From positions 24,486 through 88,485 of the forward strand of contig QANZ01001133.1 in NCBI GenBank assembly GCA_003254925.1: a stretch of 64,000 nucleotides of DNA, read 5' to 3'. The position numbers and the translations under genes were made by a program. The notes under the pieces were generated by a model. It saw nothing but the letters and a program-made list of their open reading frames with translations. It did no database searches and had not been told where the DNA came from. The DNA is from Chamaecrista fasciculata. Taxonomy: Eukaryota > Streptophyta > Magnoliopsida > Fabales > Fabaceae. Numbering within the stretch: the stretch's first letter is position 1; each line of letters opens with the position of its first letter. Below, piece after piece: positions 22,710-34,379 of this stretch.

Positions 22710-25700
22710 ATGGCTTCTTTACACCCTTCATTTTTCTCTTCATCGCATATCTTCTACTCCACAACACGCTCTCTGCATCCCTTCTTCTCCACAAACTTTG
22801 CCATGATGGTCGCTTCACCCTCCAAGCCGATCAAAATTTTGTGTGCCCTAAACCCTAACGGTGCCGAATCATCGGAATCGACGGCCCGAGATCTGCCGGC
22901 TCCGGTTGATCCCGTGAAGCTCGCATTCAGCAAAGCCAAGGCCTACCGAGAATCGCTGAAATCCAACTCCGATTCGAAAATCGAGCGAACTGATGCTTCG
23001 AATTCGAGTGAGAATGCAAACGGGAACGAAGGGACGAGTTTGGGTGAGAATGTTGATGATGGTGATAAAAAGGAAGTGCCAATGGCTGTGAAGATTGCGA
23101 TGGAGAAGGCGAAGAAGTATAAGGACAATAAAGGGATTGTGGCAAGTGATGATAGTACCGGTGAAAATGAAACAATTCAAGGTAATAATAATACTATGGA
23201 TTTTTTTTGGTTCCCCAAGTATCGCAGCGCGACAGGCTTTGGACTAATCCTCCGGGTACTACTATGGATTTACAGGGCACATCTGATTGGTTGGTTGGTA
23301 GGGTATCTCATATCTTGAAATCTACGAAAATTCATTTAAAAATATTTTTTAATGTTTGAAAACTCATTTGACCAATAAAAAAACCTTAACATGTGTTCTA
23401 AGGCACATGTTAGAAGGAGCCAGTACTGTTGGCATAACTTGTGTTATAAGCTAATAACGAATTTGTTCTTACATTTATATATTGTAGAGCAAATTAACCA
23501 TTTCATTCTCAACAAATAATTAGTATTCTTAATTTAATAGTCTTTAAAAATAATATTATAAAATTGAAATTTTAATATATAGTTACAATTAATTAAGTCT
23601 TTGACATATGCTTAACTGTCATGTGAGAAAATTAAATTTGTATTAAATCTCAAATTAATGTATTTAATTATAAAATCAAATTTCACCTAGGTATAGAAAG
23701 CATTCTGTGGCTAACCATTTACCCTTGAGTGGAAGAGCCATGATGAAGGGATTAGTCATTATTCTTGACAATAGATACTCTAGTTTAGACTAATTGAAGA
23801 AGGCTAAATCATTAACTCTATATTTTAATCTCATTTATTAACAAAATGTATAGGGTCATGTATTTGAAAAATATTTATTGTAAAAAATAATATTGATTTG
23901 TTGTAATAAACATATGTTTCTCAGTTCTTAGTATCTCAAATGCTATTTATTTTTGTCAAGAACAAACAATGAACTTTTTCTTTTTCTAAAAAATTTGTTG
24001 TGTTTATATATATTTGTTGTATAGAACAATACTTATTTTAAGGTCCTAATTAGCTGAAATATTGCGGCCAAAATGAGATTAGTTGTAATTTACCTATTAG
24101 TTTGAAGACAAATTAATTATCATAACAAAGAAGAAAGTCTTGTGCTTACGAATTTGCTATATATATATAGATATATATATATATATATATATATTTTTTC
24201 AGTATATGCTGAAATGGAAAAGGAATGTGTTTTTCAGTATGCAGTTTGTACTTAATATGGGTATTTGAATTGGCTTTTAGGATTGCAGGGAAGAAATAAC
24301 ATTGTGGATAACACTGTTGGTAAGAAGGGAGGAGAACTGTCAATTTCGAGATTGGATTTTGTGGGACTTGAATTTTCAGATAAGAAGAAGACCAGGGGGC
24401 TTCCACCTGGGTTGGTTCCTACTTCGGACTCCTTCTCGAGCACTGATTTGGCGGAGGTGGAGCTTATTGTTGGGGACACAAGCAAGTTTGATGCTGCAAA
24501 AACAGCTTCCAAGCCTGAACAGACTGGGGAAAATGAATCAGAACTTTACAAGCCAAAAGTTTCTACATGGGGTGTCTTTCCTAGACCCAGCAATATTTCA
24601 AAAACAGTATATCATATTTGATACTCAACTCTACAGTTTAGCAACTCTTTATCTTCTCACATGGAGTCCACTTGTTCAGGACTTATATTTCTCATTTTCT
24701 ACTCCTTTTTTTTTCTTAATTAGTATATTAATGATTTGGTCCCCAGAAGATGATAGATTTCTCAAGTTAGTCTCTAAAAGATGAAATTATAAGATCTAGT
24801 CTCGAGAAGATACAATTACAATCAATTTAGTCCTTTTATTAAAGATACTAACTAGAATTTAATGACCGATATGATGCATTTTTAAATTTTATTGACATTA
24901 TACATAACTGATGTTAAAAAAATAGATTAATTGTTAAGTTTGAATTAATATCTTAATAAAAGGACCAAATTGATTTTAGTTACATCTTTCACGGACCAAA
25001 TCATGAATTTACTCTTTTTTAATCATTGTGTATCTCTGACTCTCTGTGTGTTCTTTTTATTTTATTTTTCAGTTTGGTGGCGGAAAAGTGATACGTCCTG
25101 GAGAGGTTCTAGAGACTGAAGAAGAAAAGGCTGCTAAAGAAGCACGAACAAAACAGTTACTTGCAGCCTACAAGAAGAAAGTTGGGTTAAACATTGACCC
25201 AAAGCTAAAATCTGAGTGTGAGGAGGTAAGAATTTGTAGTGGTATCCAACATATTTTAGCTCGTCTCCTTCCTTTTAGCATTGGTTTCTTTTTCTATAGT
25301 TGTTTGTATCTTTTTGAATTTCTTAGATTTCATATTGCTGAATTCGCTTGTTTTAATAACAAATTAACAACTAATCGGTGATTGACTTTAAGTTTCTTGG
25401 CTTCTTGAAAATAAAAGTTAGACTTGGTTTGTTGAGAGAAAGAAATTATGTCAATATAATATCAAACATTCTGGAAGTTCTGTTCTCATGTATTCAGATT
25501 CCTGTTTATTTTGAAATAAAGTTCCTTGGTAAGAAGTGTGAATATGCAAATTGTATCATAAATATAGGTAGGAAACAGGAGAGCTTATATTTCTTATTGT
25601 GAATACCAGAGTGCCAAAGAACTATTGGAAACAGCTGTTATTATAACCTGGCTTGATTGCTTATTTAAAAAGGGGCACCAAGTATATGCTATGGGTGAAT

Positions 25701-28700
25701 ATGATATCGTTTGGGCTTGGACAGTCACGCTTCTTAGAACCTCGTTATCTTATTTTTCTTTCAATTGGTTATTTATTTGCCTCTTCTTGAGTTCCTTATT
25801 GTTTAGTGGCATAATATTATTTCCCAAATAACATATATTGTTTATAGGCATTGACGGATGGTGACTCATTGATGAATGTGGGACAGCTGAAAGAAGCATT
25901 GCCTTACTATGAAAAGATCATGGATAAACTGACTTTCCAGGTAATTACTATTGTGTATATTACATACCAAAAGTGAATGTATAAGTTATCTTTTTGTTAA
26001 GCAGTTAACGTAATCTCCCTGTGTTGTCTGTCCAAACCCTTGATGAATATGACCACAGGGACCCATGGTATGAAATGACTTTCTTATGCATTATCAAGTC
26101 AAGAGGTCCATTTCAAACGCAGTTTTTATTAACACTAGCATGGCTAAAGTAGCTACTAGCTAGATTTTGAACTTTCAAATATGAATTATTATTATTTTTT
26201 TTTTTGGTAAAATGAATTATTTTTATTCTAATATGAATACTTAAAAAGAAAATTTTAATATTGTTATGAGGAATATATGCATGACATTCATTTTCTCTCT
26301 GCAGAGTGAGCTGCATGGTTTAGCTGCTTTGCAGTGGTCAATTTGTCAAGATTCCCTTAGCAGGTATATATTAAGAAACTTGACATGATAAACTTCCCAC
26401 GGAATTTACTGTATCAGTCCTATTCAAGTCTGTGTTGTTTGTTGTTTGTTCTGGCCAAAAAAAAAAAGTCTGTGTTGTTTGTGTGTTTAATCCAAAACTA
26501 TGCCTTATGTCTTCAAATGACAAGAAGTTTATTTACTTCAATAATATCAACATTGGGATACTCCAAATTTGCTAATCCATATGTCCCTATCTGAACAAAT
26601 GTTTATTCATATCTTGGTGGTATCACCCAGAATGTCTTCATGTTTGAAACACTGTTACACTTAATGATGGGTTGCTGGTGAACCCAATTTCACCATAATT
26701 GTCAGCGTTTTTTTTTTTAAAATATAGAATTATATGCCTTGGTGAAAACATTCAAGTATCTTTCCTCTTCTTCCTTGACCATGATACTCAAAGTTCATGA
26801 TATATGACCTAACTTTTATGATTGAATTGTTTTGTTCATTTTGCATGGAGGTAAAACCAAAATGGCAATTGATCACATCCAAGGCTATGTATGATCATGA
26901 CATTGATTTATTCAAATATTCTCCCCTCCTAAGATGTGGCTTGATTGCATGGCCCTCCCTTCTTTGAAGATATACAGAGATCATTATAGATCTGATGTTA
27001 AAGGATCTGTTTAGGACTTTAGGTAATGCTTCATTTTTGTGAGAAAAGCACCCCTTTAAACTAATACTTATTTTCTCTCCGTTTATTTCATGTTTCTTAT
27101 TGCATAGAAAGTGACCATGAAATAACCAAATTCTCATATTTAGCTACGAAAACCTACAATGTGGCATAGGATATATCTACAGAGCATGCTAATCCACCCA
27201 AAGAAAATGGACCTAGACAGATCCGTTAACTTCACATTGAAATTTTGATTTCATTGCAACACATAATATGGTTTGGGGGCAAGTCTATTTATATTTTTAT
27301 AATAGAAGGGAGATCTGCATAGTTGATCCAGGGAGAGTATTTTACTACAACAACAACAACAACAACCAAAGCCTTATCCCACTAGGTGGGGTCGGCTATA
27401 TGAATCAACTGACGCCAACGTGTTCTATCCTTGCACATGTCAACCGTAAGGTTATTGATAGCTAAATCTTTTCGGATAGTTTCTTGGATAGTTTTCTTTG
27501 GTCTTCCCCTTCCCCGGATTATAGGATTCTCTACCAATTGATCAACTCTGCGTACCGGGGCCTCTAAAGGTCTTCTTTGCACATGCCCAAACCACCTAAG
27601 GCGTGTTTCGACCAATTTCTCAATGATAGGCGCCACACCAACCTCCTCTCTGATGACTTCATTCCTAATCTTATCCATAATAGTGTGACCACACATCCAA
27701 CGAAGCATTCTCATCTCAGTCACGTTGAATTTTTGCTCATGTTGCCCTTTTATTGCCCAACATTCAGTACCATACAATAGAGCGGGTCTTATTGCCGTGC
27801 GGTAAAATTTTCCTTTTAGTTTAAGCGGCACTTTTTTATCACAGTATTTTACTACTAAGAAAAAAATTGCATTGGGAAATAGTGATTTTTCCAGGGGCTG
27901 AAAAAGATAGTATTTTAATACTTAGTTGTTTAGAGTGAAATAGCAGCTTTGACAAAGAGTCAGATGGGCTTCATCTAATTTATATATTCTGAAGAGAAGT
28001 AAATTTCTATATATAACAAAAAGACATTGATCATAAGGTCACATTATCTATTGCATGCGAGTTGCCTGTTTTATTGCCTTTCCCATCCCATAATTGTCCC
28101 ATTAGATTTGAGAAAGTGTGTCAAAATTTGTTACAACGTATGACTAGAATGTATTTAGAGACAACAACATCCTCTTTTAAAAGGCTATATAGGTTCAGGC
28201 CAAAAAATAAAGGCTATATAGGTACTAACCATTGTTTGCTTTTGCTTTATGGTTTAAGATTTCCGAACATAGTTTGATAAATTGACAGGCCTAATGAGGC
28301 TCGGCTAATGTATGAGAAACTTCAGTCTCACCCAAGCCCTAAAGTCAGCAAGAAAGCGAGGCAGTTTGTGTTCAGCTTTCAGGTAACTATTGGTGAGCAA
28401 TTTGTTGCATAATTGTCGGCATAGCCTTTTTAAACAACGGTTGATCACAATTTTTTACTTGATTGAATTGGAGCATATCTTCTAAATGAACAAAGCTTGA
28501 TCATATGCCAACAAAGGTTGGCCCAGTTGGTAAGGAGTCAACTCATAACCCAGAAGGTCGTGAGTTCGAATCCCGCCACCGATGTGAGGGTATTGTTGGT
28601 AGGCGATCTGTAAGTACTTCTGTAAGCGCTTATAGAGCCTGGAGGCATGCCCTGTCCTTGGTGAGCCCCCGGGGCCCAACTCACCTAAACTTTTTTATGA

Positions 28701-28895
28701 GCAAACAAAGCTTGATCATATTTTTTTTACTTGATTGAAATGGGACTCGGTTGTTTTTAAATAAACAAGTTTGAGTATAACAAAGCTGGGTTGAATATAG
28801 CTCTATCTCAACACTCCTTTATAGTGTAAAATCAGTTCATTTCAAATTAATAAGCTTGAGTATACTATAACTCAGATCAACTCAGGCATGATTGT

Positions 28896-28975
<80 letters not shown>

Positions 28976-29375
28976 NGGGATTTTTTTTGCATATGACTAA
29001 AGTTCAGTTTGGTTTTATGCATTTTAGCTTATTTTTTTAACCCTCCTCTCAACCTAATTTTTCTGCTGAACCCCCTCAGTAAAAAAGAAAAAAACAGAAA
29101 CTATTTTTTTTTTTCTTTTTAATACTTGTTTTCATGATGGGCTTAAACCGTGGCAGGCTATGGAAATGATGAAGATGACAACAGGATCTCCATTTTATTT
29201 CAAGAACACAGGCTACCAGAATTATTTTGATGCATTTATAGAAAACAAGTCTAACTACTCTTTAGAAGACGCTGAAGTTCAAGAAAAGGCAATGAATCAA
29301 GTTCTCCCGTACATTGTCTTTCTTATTTCTCCTATCTTAGTTGTACTACTTATTGCCCTCCAGAAGAGAATATAG
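22710..29375 (+). CDS. probable plastid-targeted helical-repeat membrane protein, unknown function (471 aa)
   Basis: Seven exons: 22710-23181, 24281-24606, 25073-25225, 25848-25940, 26305-26363, 28289-28382 and 29157-29375. All junctions are GT-AG with matching phases, giving 1416 nt. The N-terminus (MASLHPSFFSSSHIFYSTTR) is rich in Ser/Thr/Phe and poor in acids, like a chloroplast transit peptide. A low-complexity, charged region follows (about residues 60-160), then a conserved-looking block (SRLDFVGLEFSDKKKTRGLP). Next come paired helices resembling TPR/SEL1-type repeats (GQLKEALPYYEKIMDKL, NEARLMYEKLQSH). A C-terminal membrane helix (VLPYIVFLISPILVVLLIAL) ends in QKRI. I do not recognise a named family. 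A tail-anchored scaffold of thylakoid or envelope is an inference. Introns are long and transposon-filled, the fifth (26364-28288) holding an RTE fragment. Confidence 0.85.
23204..23259 (-). mobile_element. 5'-truncated retroposon remnant (56 bp) in intron 1
   Basis: An exact 12-bp direct repeat tactatggattt (23192-23203 and 23260-23271) encloses 56 bp. On the minus strand these read as ...gcgatacttggggaacc followed by A's. Target duplication plus poly(A) indicates a short retroposed tail, most likely from a SINE or LINE. Confidence 0.6.
24725..25012. mobile_element. foldback MITE in intron 2
   Basis: Inverted arms run from the left (aatgatttggtcc, atcaatttagtccttttatt) to the right (aataaaaggaccaaattgat, ggaccaaatcat). 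Length is about 290 bp and it is non-coding. The same family occurs at about 43340-44540, where it was interrupted by a Harbinger element. No target duplication can be fixed. Confidence 0.65.
27349..27842 (-). mobile_element. 5'-truncated RTE-type LINE in intron 5
   Basis: The minus strand encodes the C-terminal end of an RTE reverse transcriptase (RPALLYGTECWAIKGQ, MRMLRWMCGHT, RLRWFGHVQRRP), 149 codons in one open frame from 27831. Its 3' end on minus is a (ttg)n repeat, seen on plus as (aac)n at about 27346-27365; RTE elements end in such short repeats instead of poly(A). An exact 13-bp target duplication agtattttactac lies at 27336-27348 and 27843-27855. The N-terminal part is missing, so it cannot move by itself. 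Confidence 0.9.
28507..28703 (+). mobile_element. tRNA-derived SINE in intron 5
   Basis: The head contains pol III box A-like (ggcccagttggtaaggag) and box B-like (gtgagttcgaatcc) sequence, followed by a non-tRNA body and a short T-rich end. An exact 18-bp target duplication aacaaagcttgatcatat flanks it (28489-28506 and 28704-28721). Full-length by appearance (197 bp), and the intact duplication suggests recent insertion. Confidence 0.9.
28900..28976. repeat. 76-base T run ending in an N (assembly break)
   Basis: An uninterrupted T tract fills 28900-28975, followed by one N and then ggga. It lies in intron 6 and is probably a collapsed or unresolved homopolymer joint, so its true length is unknown. 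Confidence 0.85.
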
Positions 29376-30322
29376 ACCATTTCTTTTTGTATATAAATAC
29401 ACCTCCTCAGTTGTATATATATATATGTATATTTGAGTTCACAAGCAAATTAACCATTTGTTGTCTCATTGTGTTATGATTTATCTTATTAGTACAGAGA
29501 AAGACAAAAAACAATGTGGCTGTGCACCATTTTGCTGGACAATAATGTATATGAATAGAACATGATGCAGAATTATTAAGCAAAAGATGTTCTTTGCTAG
29601 AGTTAATATTCTGAGCTTGTGTGCTTCAAGCCTTCAACAATGGCTTTTTCAATGGAGGGTAATTCCCTATATTCTATTGAGCTGATTTTTTTTTTCTTCC
29701 TTTCATCTTGATTTTGGGGAATATCATCCTTGGTTGATTTACTTTTAATGAAAGCATAGCAAAGAAGTTTTTGAAGAATCTAATATTTTTTAAGGATCAA
29801 AAAATTATATTCTTAAATATTAATATAAAAAAACTGAATACCAAAATAGAAAGAAAGAAAAGAAAAGTCATATAGTCAAAGATGAGGAGCACCGCTTGGC
29901 CGCTTGTTCACATTTTCTCATAACTTTCTCTTTGAAGCCATCAAACACCAAAATCCTCCAAATAAATTGACAATAGAACTATTAGCTTTTACAACTTTTT
30001 TTTTAATTAAAGTCAGAAATTAAAGTATAAAGTACTTTTTCTTACATTAAAGCATGAAGTACCTTTTCCCAGCATGCAGTAGTACCGTGTCTTGCTGTGA
30101 ATGCTTTCTGATTTGGAGTCTGATGCTTTATATCTTATCTTATCTTGAATAAGATGCTTTATGTCTAATAATGAATCATATGCTTTTTAGAATGAAGCAG
30201 ATAATTTGAAGCTATCCCGCAAAAACCAGAGTGCAAAAACTGCTCATAATACTTTCCTCACTCACATTGCATTTCATCCCTTCCTAGAACACACCACTGA
30301 CACCATCATTCAATCATCATTC
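29376..30322. other. 3' flank of the 471-aa gene and 5' flank of CNL1
   Basis: Holds the 3'UTR of the upstream gene and the promoter and leader of CNL1. The leader words tcccgcaaaa and cctcactcacattgcatttc (about 30216-30282) recur at 37964-38015 ahead of the broken second copy. No further gene. Confidence 0.5.
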
Positions 30323-33300
30323 ATGGCTGTGGAATTGGTTGTTGCTCCTCTTGTCTCTTCCTTCTTTCAGGTGGCATTTGACAGGTTGGCTTCTCCTGAT
30401 GTCTTTGATTTCTTCCGGAAACGAAGATTGAATGAGGAGTTGCTGGATAAGTTGAAGATCACACTTTTATCCATCAACACTGTGGTTGATGATGCAGAGA
30501 AAAAACAGATCTCGGATCCAAATGTCAAAGACTGGCTTGATATGGTCAAAGATGCTGTGTATGATGCTGAGGATGTGTTGGATGAGATTGATTATGAAGC
30601 CTCCAAGCGCAAAGTGGAAGCTGAATTTCAAACTACTACTTCTAGAAAGGTACTCAAGTTCTTTACTGCTTGTGTTCATTCATTTGATACGGAAGTTGAA
30701 ACAAGGATGAAACAAGTCCTTGAAAAGCTGGAATATCTTGAAAGTCGAAAGGCTATACTGAAATTGCAAGAAGGGGTTGGTGGTGCTGGATCGTGGAGTA
30801 CAGTATCAGAAAGATTGCCAACAACATCGTTGGTAGATGAAGATGCAATATATGGTAGAGATGATGACAAAACAAAGATCATTGAATGGCTGCTATCTGA
30901 CAATGATAGCGACCAACTATCTGTCATTTCTATAGTTGGTATGGGTGGGCTAGGTAAGACAACTCTTGCCCAGCTTGTCTACAATGATAAGAGGGTGAAA
31001 GATGCATTTGATCTCAAAGCTTGGACTTGTGTTTCAGATGAATTTGATGTTTTAAGGCTGACAAGGACAATTGTGCAGTCAATTACTATGTCTACTAATG
31101 ATAATACTAGTGATCTAAATATGCTTCAAACTGAATTGAAGAAATTGTTGTCTCAAAAGAGATTTCTTCTTGTGTTAGACGACGTGTGGAATGAAAATTA
31201 TATGCGATGGGAGGCCCTGCAAGCACCTTTCAAATATGGGGCTTTGGGAAGCAAAATTCTTGTAACTACTCGTAGTGGCATTGTTGCTTCAAACATGCGT
31301 TCTAGTAAAATACATGTTTTACAACTATTGTCTCAAGAAGAAAGCTGGTCTTTGTTCAAGAGATATGCATTCCGTAGTGCAGATGCCTCTCGTTCAAATT
31401 CTCATTTAGAAGATATTGGCAGAGAAATCATGAAGAAGTGCAAAGGGTTGCCTTTAGCTTTGAAAACAATTGCAAGTCTCTTGTACACGAAATCATCTAA
31501 TGAAGAATGGAAAGTTATTCTTAAAAGTGGGGTATGGGAGGAGGAGAGCAATGTTCTTCCAGCTTTAAGATTGAGCTATCACTACCTTCCTTCTCCTCTA
31601 AAGAGATGCTTTGCTTATTGTTCATTATTCCCCAAAGATTATGAATTTGACAAGGAGCTTCTTATTCGATTGTGGATGGCTGAAAATTATCTACAATGTG
31701 CTCATCAAAGCAAAGACCCAAGGGATGTGGGTGAGCAATTCTTCCATGATCTATTGTCAAGGTCACTTTTCCAACGATCAACTGGAGATAAAACGCATTT
31801 TGTCATGCATGATCTTGTCAATGATATGGCAAAATATGAAGTTGGAAAGTTTTTCCATAGGTTGGAAGTTGACGAAGCAAATAATCTTGTAGAGATGACC
31901 CGTCATGTTTCCTATTTAAGAAACTCTTATGAAACTTCCAAAAGGTTTGAGGCTATATTCCGGGCGAGTAGATTACGCACATTCTTGCCTTTATCTATGC
32001 AAGGTCATAGACTAACAAATAAATGCTGGCCTATTCGTTGCATGTCTAGCACAATGATACACGATTTGCTGTCCAAGTTTGGGTGCCTACGAGCTTTATC
32101 TTTGTCTGATTATTCCGAGCTTGTTGAGTTGCCTGATTCTGTAAGGAATCTTAAACATCTACGCTATTTGGACCTTTCTGGAACTAGAATAAAGAAGCTA
32201 CCTGATTCAATATGTGAACTTTATCATTTACAATCGTTGAAGTGGCAGTGTTGGGATCTGGAAAAGTTGCCCATGGATTTGCATAAACTCACAAATCTAC
32301 GTCATCTTGATTTCCGTAAAACTAAAGTGAGTGAGATGCCAAAGCATTTGGAGAAGTTGAAAAATCTTCAAGTTCTTTCGTCATTTATTGTGGGCAAAAG
32401 TAGAGGCACTGATATCAAACAGTTAAAAGAACTTAATCTTCGGGGAAAACTATCAATTAGAGAGTTGCAGAATGTGATGAATCCTTCTGATGCTTTAGCA
32501 CTCAACTTGAAAAGCAAAATATGCATTGAGGAGTTAAAGTTAGAATGGAGTATGAACAGAGAAACAACACCGAATGATAAGGATATTCTAGAGAAACTTC
32601 AGCCCCACAATAACTTGAAAAAGCTATCAATTAGCTGTTATGGTGGTATTGCATTTCCATATTGGTTTGTTGATGGTTCCTTGTCCAACATAGTGTCCCT
32701 AGAGTTAAGCAACTGCAAGAATTGTGCGTCTTTGCCTTCACTAGGCCTCCTTCTTCCATCCGTAGAAATCTTGAGAGTAATTGGCATGGAGGCATTGGAG
32801 GAGTGGAAATGCGAAAATGTATCAGGTGCTTTTTCATTTCTTCAAGAGATTTCAATAGAGAAATGTCCTAAGTTGAAAGAGCACCTTCCTGATGAACTTC
32901 CTTCGTTAAGAAAGCTAGTTATTGAGGATTGTGAGCAGCTTGGGGCTTCAATTCCAAAGGCTCCTTGTCTTCGTGAATTGTTTCTAAGAGGTTGTGGAAA
33001 GTTGCAGGTGGAATGTCTTCCATCAACTCTAGAATTTCTCATGATTGGTGGAATCTTACCAGAAATATTTTCAGCAAAGAATATTGATAATGCCATTGCC
33101 AATACTTGCCTTGAATTTTGGATCATTGATGACTGTGCTCACTTGGAACTCCCACTGCGTCATTCCCATAACTTGCTTGTTAATATGCGGATAGAAAGTA
33201 GCTGCGACTCTCTTAAGGCCTTTCCACTGGATTTATTCCCCATACTTCAGCAATTGACTTTGACTGAATGTAGTAATCTTGAAACGATTTCTGTTTCAGG

Positions 33301-33940
33301 GGAAAAAAGCCATTCTCTTACATATTTGGCCATCTTCAAGTGTCCCAAATTTGAGTCATTTCCTAAGGAAGGATTTTTGGCCCCAAAACTGGCTCAACTC
33401 GACATTCGAAATTTGGGGAGTTTGAAATCACTGCCTGATCGCATGCACATCCTATTTTCCTCTCTCGAATATCTAATTATACGTAATTGTCCGCATGTGG
33501 AATCATTTCCTGAGGGACGTTTGCCGTCAACTCTCAAGCGTATTGATATCAGCAAGTGCCCAAAACTCCTGGCTGCTCAGGGTTTGCATAATCTTGCTTC
33601 TCTAGAGAGCTTGACTATTTCAGACTTAGATGTGGAGTCATTTCCTAATGAAGGACTGTTGCCATCTTCTCTTGTTTCTCTTTCCATCGAAAATTGCTCA
33701 AATCTCAGAACCCTGCACCACAGAGGTCTTTGCCACTTGAACGCACTGGAATTTTTGAAAGTTGATGATTGTCCTAAACTCCAAAAGTTTCCCAAGGAGG
33801 GTCTGCCTAACACTCTTTCCACTCTATCAATTGAGGGCTGTCCGTTGCTCAAAAAACGTTGCCAAAAATCCAAAGGCAAAGATTGGGATAAGATTTCTCA
33901 CATCGCTTCCATTCAGATAGACAGTGATATAGTAACTTGA
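30323..33940 (+). CDS. intact CC-NB-LRR immune receptor (RPP13-like type), CNL1
   Basis: Single-exon gene for 1205 aa. The ATG at 30323 gives the family-typical start MAVELVVAPLVSSFFQVAFD; the open frame extends upstream only without an ATG. The N-terminal coiled-coil (Rx-N) domain has the EDVID-like DAEDVLDEIDYEA. The NB-ARC has P-loop GMGGLGKTT (about 206-214), kinase-2 FLLVLDDVW (Asp286), GSKILVTTRS, GLPL (375-378), CFAYCSLFPKDYEF and an MHD at 495-497. About 25 degenerate LRRs follow (LRYLDLSGTRIKKLPDSI, then repeated CPKLxxF units), ending in SDIVT. The family are ATP/ADP-switch sensors of pathogen effectors that act as oligomeric immune receptors. All nucleotide-binding motifs are intact, so it is probably functional. 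It is the only whole member of a three-copy cluster. A splice donor-like tatcag/gtattg after the stop suggests a 3'UTR intron. Confidence 0.95.
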   Translation: MAVELVVAPLVSSFFQVAFDRLASPDVFDFFRKRRLNEELLDKLKITLLSINTVVDDAEKKQISDPNVKDWLDMVKDAVYDAEDVLDEIDYEASKRKVEAEFQTTTSRKVLKFFTACVHSFDTEVETRMKQVLEKLEYLESRKAILKLQEGVGGAGSWSTVSERLPTTSLVDEDAIYGRDDDKTKIIEWLLSDNDSDQLSVISIVGMGGLGKTTLAQLVYNDKRVKDAFDLKAWTCVSDEFDVLRLTRTIVQSITMSTNDNTSDLNMLQTELKKLLSQKRFLLVLDDVWNENYMRWEALQAPFKYGALGSKILVTTRSGIVASNMRSSKIHVLQLLSQEESWSLFKRYAFRSADASRSNSHLEDIGREIMKKCKGLPLALKTIASLLYTKSSNEEWKVILKSGVWEEESNVLPALRLSYHYLPSPLKRCFAYCSLFPKDYEFDKELLIRLWMAENYLQCAHQSKDPRDVGEQFFHDLLSRSLFQRSTGDKTHFVMHDLVNDMAKYEVGKFFHRLEVDEANNLVEMTRHVSYLRNSYETSKRFEAIFRASRLRTFLPLSMQGHRLTNKCWPIRCMSSTMIHDLLSKFGCLRALSLSDYSELVELPDSVRNLKHLRYLDLSGTRIKKLPDSICELYHLQSLKWQCWDLEKLPMDLHKLTNLRHLDFRKTKVSEMPKHLEKLKNLQVLSSFIVGKSRGTDIKQLKELNLRGKLSIRELQNVMNPSDALALNLKSKICIEELKLEWSMNRETTPNDKDILEKLQPHNNLKKLSISCYGGIAFPYWFVDGSLSNIVSLELSNCKNCASLPSLGLLLPSVEILRVIGMEALEEWKCENVSGAFSFLQEISIEKCPKLKEHLPDELPSLRKLVIEDCEQLGASIPKAPCLRELFLRGCGKLQVECLPSTLEFLMIGGILPEIFSAKNIDNAIANTCLEFWIIDDCAHLELPLRHSHNLLVNMRIESSCDSLKAFPLDLFPILQQLTLTECSNLETISVSGEKSHSLTYLAIFKCPKFESFPKEGFLAPKLAQLDIRNLGSLKSLPDRMHILFSSLEYLIIRNCPHVESFPEGRLPSTLKRIDISKCPKLLAAQGLHNLASLESLTISDLDVESFPNEGLLPSSLVSLSIENCSNLRTLHHRGLCHLNALEFLKVDDCPKLQKFPKEGLPNTLSTLSIEGCPLLKKRCQKSKGKDWDKISHIASIQIDSDIVT

Positions 33941-34328
33941 CCACACATCCCTTCTTATCAGGTATTGTATACTACTTCTTTTGAATTTCAAATCGTCTAT
34001 TCAAGTTTGTGTTTTCGTGCTTTTATATAATTTCACATTTACTTGTCTAGTTAACAAGTCTATTTTGTAGATTACATTAATACCAAAAACTCAACAATTC
34101 TTCATAGAAGCGGACATATTTTTTGTGTCCACGTACATTTTCAATTCTAATCAGGCATCATCACATCAATTCAATTGGTCCTTTGAATTAACATAAAGAC
34201 TTCATATATAAAGAGATTATGGCATTTAATTGTTATTTATAGCCTTGCAGAGTCATATTTATAACATTTTTTTTTTGTTTTACTAAAATATAATAAAGGA
34301 TTGAAATTCAAGATTCAATGTTAAAAGT

Positions 34329-34379
34329 TAACAACAACAACCAAAGCTTTTTCCCACTAGTAGGGTTGGCTATATGGAT
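34329..34379 (-). mobile_element. 51-bp RTE-LINE tail
   Basis: The sequence (aacaacaacaaccaaagc, cccactagtagggttggct) matches the 3' end of the RTE at 27349 in the same orientation. It is flanked by an exact 12-bp duplication aatgttaaaagt (34317-34328 and 34380-34391). It is an extreme 5' truncation, only the last 50 bases having been copied. Confidence 0.85.

Noticed and set aside
27577-27780. Plus-strand ORF in intron 5
   Set aside because: Antisense shadow of the RTE reverse transcriptase fragment.
28508-28580. tRNA gene
   Set aside because: Box A and box B are present, but the acceptor and anticodon stems do not form, and an 18-bp duplication shows a SINE.
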